NCBI GenBank assembly: GCA_035286585.1
Contig: DATEDC010000212.1
Coordinates: 1-9,275, forward strand
Length of the DNA: 9,275 bases
DNA from: DSOS01 sp035286585
GTDB taxonomy: Bacteria; Chloroflexota; Anaerolineae; Anaerolineales; UBA4823
Direction of reading: 5' to 3'
Below are positions 6,926 through 9,275 of the stretch, piece after piece. The notes beneath the pieces are model-generated. The model worked only from the letters and a program-made list of their open reading frames with translations. It was not told the origin of the DNA and searched no databases. The position numbers were made by a program, and so were the translations under genes. Each line of letters starts with the position of its first letter. Within the stretch, counting starts at the first letter, position 1.

Positions 6926-9275
6926 ATGTCTGAGCTGGCGATTGACTTCGATCTTTTCCTGCAGAATCAGGGGCACAACCATCCGCAGGCGGCGTCCATC
7001 TTGATCGCCGAGTATTACGCTCAGGTTTGCAGCCTGATGGCTTCGCTGTTGCCGCCCCAGCTGGATATAGGGGCAGCCAGCCAGGCGGCGATGGAGTCCA
7101 TAAGCCGAAGCCTGGCAGAATACCAGCCAGGGACAAACTTCAAAATCTGGCTCTACACGCAAGTTGCGGCGATGGCGAAATCCTATTGGCGAGGTTCACG
7201 CCAAGCTCGCCAACCGCTTACCGGGGGTCAAAGTTCACTGCATAAATTGATCCTCTGCTTGCCACGCGATTACCATTTCTCGATCGTCCTGCGTTATGTC
7301 CACCGGTTAACCGTGCCAGAAATAGCCCAAATTCTGCACATGCAGCCAGAAAAAGCGAGAGAACAATTACAACAGGCGCGCGATGAAATTCAAGCCTTGC
7401 GCCAGCCGGGAATTTTCGCGTACTGGGCGTTGTACCATAGAGAATACATGGAATTGATTGCAGCACGGCTAGATAATGAGATCTCAGAAGAGCGGCTTGC
7501 CGATTTGAATCGTCACCTGGCTGCCTGCAGCCGCTGTGCCGGTTACCTGGCCAAGATCGAAAAACTCCATATTTCCTTGCAGGCTGAACTGCCTGCCCTC
7601 TGGCCTGGAGTAGATATCGATGAATCGCAGCTAGAACGCGCCGCCACGAGAATTATGGAGCGGATGCGCCAAAAGGACATATCTATCCGTTCTGCAAGAA
7701 ACCTGAAAGAATCCAGTCTCTATCTCATCCCGGCGGCGGGTTTAATCCTGCTCGTTTGGATGATGAACATATTCAATACCCCCGAAGGCATGATGGCGAC
7801 AGTAAACGTGGCCCAATCGCGCTCAGTCAATACAACCTTTCCAACCAGTCCGAACGATCCGACGCTACATGTAATCCGTGTACTGGCAAGAAGATCCCCA
7901 CCAGTAGTTTCACAGGGAAATGTGAGCGATAGAGCGAACGGCGATCGCGTTGAAGAAAGTCGCTGGGGGTTCCTGAGGAGCCTGGAGGGGCATACCGGGT
8001 GGGTAAACAGCGTTGCCTATTCCGCGGATGGGCGATTCCTGGCTTCAGGAGGCGCGGATGGCGTGGTGCGCGTATGGCGGACGGAAGATTGGTCTGAGTT
8101 TGCCAGGTTGGAAGGCCACACTCGTCCGGTCAGCGGTGTGGCTTTTACACCCAATGGAACTTACCTGGCCACAGGAGGGCTGGACAGCCTGGTGCGAATC
8201 TGGTGGCTGCCAGGGGGGCTGTCGCACGAGCTGGAGTGCATTTCTGGTGAAATTTTGAGCCTGGCGATCTCTCCGGATGGTAGAACACTCGCAGTTGGCG
8301 TCTCGAGCGGCGTGCATTTATTTGGATTATCGGGCCGGCGATTTGATCCCTGTGGCAGGACCATGTTTTTACAAGGAGCCGCGAGTACGCTGGCGTTCTC
8401 TCCCAACGGGCACTGGATAGCAGCAGGTTCGATCAATCATGGAAAAGTGCGGTTGTACCCAATGCCTTTCGGGAACACCATCTTTGAATTGCAGGCTGGT
8501 CAGGGCAGGATACTAGCGCTGGCTTTTTCACCAGATGGTAAGCTGCTGGCTACAGCTTCAGAGAATTTGGATGTCAACCTGTGGGAGTTGAACTTTGCCG
8601 AGGGACAGATAGCCGTAGCCTATTGGGATACGTTCTGGCATGATGAGTTGGTGAAAGCGCTGGCGTTCTCAGCAGACGGCAAGCTGCTGGCAACCGGCTC
8701 TTTCGACAATGCTATTCGCCTCTGGGATATCCGCCGTAGCGAGCTGGTGCAGACTTTGTGGCGCACCCGGCAGGACCAGGTTTTAAGCCTGGCCTTTGCC
8801 CCCGATGATAACACGCTGGCTTCCGGCAGCGTCCAGGGTGTTGTCCGCTTATGGGGACCTTCCTTTCAGATGGAACGCCAACCTGCCCAAACTCGCTATT
8901 TCTCACGCTACGTGGGGGATACAATCGGTCCTTTGTCTACTTTCGTATTGCACAGCCTGCCAATCCGTGACCCTAAGCTGCACCCTTTTCTGTCTGTCTC
9001 CCAGGCAGCCGATACGCTGGCATTCAATGCCCTGGTGCCACGAAGTGAGCCGCCGGGTTTCACCCCGGTAAACGTCTTTACCTGGCAGGCAGAACCTGAC
9101 ATAAGCCCTATCCTGATCTCGAATTACATTTACACCACAAATTACCAACCCTCCTATCTTACAATTCGTCAGGGCACCGAAGACAATCAAGTCTATAGTG
9201 AATTGATCGGCGCTACGGCAATAGTAGAGGCCGTGTGGGTTGGCGCTCAAATTGCCGAGTTCGTTCACGGAGATT
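6926..9275 (+). CDS. Fused sigma-factor / zinc anti-sigma-like / transmembrane / WD40 propeller / DUF4367-like protein, 3' end cut by window
   Basis: Open for 783 codons with no stop to the window end. The TAA at 6902 is in frame and the ATG at 6926 is the only start after it; no clear Shine-Dalgarno sequence precedes it. Domains by residue: sigma region 2-like, ~9-90 (FKIWLYTQVA at 72-81); sigma region 4, ~104-156, with helix-turn-helix LTVPEIAQIL at 128-137; zinc anti-sigma motif HxxxCxxC at H197/C201/C204, with H171 as the likely fourth ligand; a membrane helix at 265-283; a linker; seven WD40 blades at ~349-389, 391-431, 432-471, 472-516, 517-560, 561-605 and 606-648; then a DUF4367-like region from ~675. 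Basic residues before the helix suggest the N-terminus is inside and the propeller outside. I infer a membrane-tethered transcription regulator that senses an envelope signal. Large sigma factors with C-terminal WD40 parts are known in Planctomycetes. Function and target genes are unknown; the sigma call is weaker for region 2 than for region 4. Confidence 0.85.
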   Translation, partial: MSELAIDFDLFLQNQGHNHPQAASILIAEYYAQVCSLMASLLPPQLDIGAASQAAMESISRSLAEYQPGTNFKIWLYTQVAAMAKSYWRGSRQARQPLTGGQSSLHKLILCLPRDYHFSIVLRYVHRLTVPEIAQILHMQPEKAREQLQQARDEIQALRQPGIFAYWALYHREYMELIAARLDNEISEERLADLNRHLAACSRCAGYLAKIEKLHISLQAELPALWPGVDIDESQLERAATRIMERMRQKDISIRSARNLKESSLYLIPAAGLILLVWMMNIFNTPEGMMATVNVAQSRSVNTTFPTSPNDPTLHVIRVLARRSPPVVSQGNVSDRANGDRVEESRWGFLRSLEGHTGWVNSVAYSADGRFLASGGADGVVRVWRTEDWSEFARLEGHTRPVSGVAFTPNGTYLATGGLDSLVRIWWLPGGLSHELECISGEILSLAISPDGRTLAVGVSSGVHLFGLSGRRFDPCGRTMFLQGAASTLAFSPNGHWIAAGSINHGKVRLYPMPFGNTIFELQAGQGRILALAFSPDGKLLATASENLDVNLWELNFAEGQIAVAYWDTFWHDELVKALAFSADGKLLATGSFDNAIRLWDIRRSELVQTLWRTRQDQVLSLAFAPDDNTLASGSVQGVVRLWGPSFQMERQPAQTRYFSRYVGDTIGPLSTFVLHSLPIRDPKLHPFLSVSQAADTLAFNALVPRSEPPGFTPVNVFTWQAEPDISPILISNYIYTTNYQPSYLTIRQGTEDNQVYSELIGATAIVEAVWVGAQIAEFVHGD

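Noticed and set aside
7700..7990. Possible frameshift or assembly join between a sigma/anti-sigma gene and a separate WD40 gene
   Set aside because: The same frame is open throughout, the membrane helix and linker read sensibly, and no stop or start with ribosome site marks a boundary. Still worth checking in relatives.

Overview
The window looks like chromosomal DNA of an uncultured or thinly studied bacterium. My best guess is Chloroflexota, Anaerolineae-like. This rests on three things: the long C-terminally extended DnaE, the pyrophosphate-type phosphofructokinase, and a stand-alone acyl-CoA mutase large subunit beside a large WD40 protein. It is an inference from protein style, not from a marker gene. 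There are no rRNA, tRNA, CRISPR or mobile elements that I can see. The window is almost fully coding: four genes and one 195-base non-coding stretch.

Layout: (1) bases 1-3801 (+) are the replicative DNA polymerase III alpha subunit DnaE, missing its first ~60 residues at the window edge. (2) Convergent to it, with only 7 bases between the stop codons, is a 6-phosphofructokinase (-) whose two diagnostic active-site residues are those of the pyrophosphate-dependent enzyme. (3) Upstream of that, on the same strand and 39 bases away, is the large subunit of a coenzyme-B12 acyl-CoA mutase. It has the Phe/Gln active-site pair of isobutyryl-CoA mutases rather than the Tyr/Arg pair of methylmalonyl-CoA mutase. 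These two probably form an operon. (4) A 195-base divergent control region follows, with a good extended -10 promoter for the mutase and a shared 9-base inverted motif. (5) From 6926 to the window end (+) runs an open frame of at least 783 codons with no stop. It reads as sigma factor regions 2 and 4, a zinc-binding anti-sigma domain, one membrane helix, a seven-blade WD40 propeller and a DUF4367-like domain.

The most interesting object is gene 5. It appears to place a transcription-initiation module, its zinc anti-sigma-like module, a membrane anchor and a large extracytoplasmic propeller on one chain, a possible one-protein transmembrane signalling device. The two metabolic genes point to reversible, pyrophosphate-saving glycolysis/gluconeogenesis and branched/straight C4 acyl-CoA interconversion. 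Their link to gene 5 is only that they share the divergent control region.
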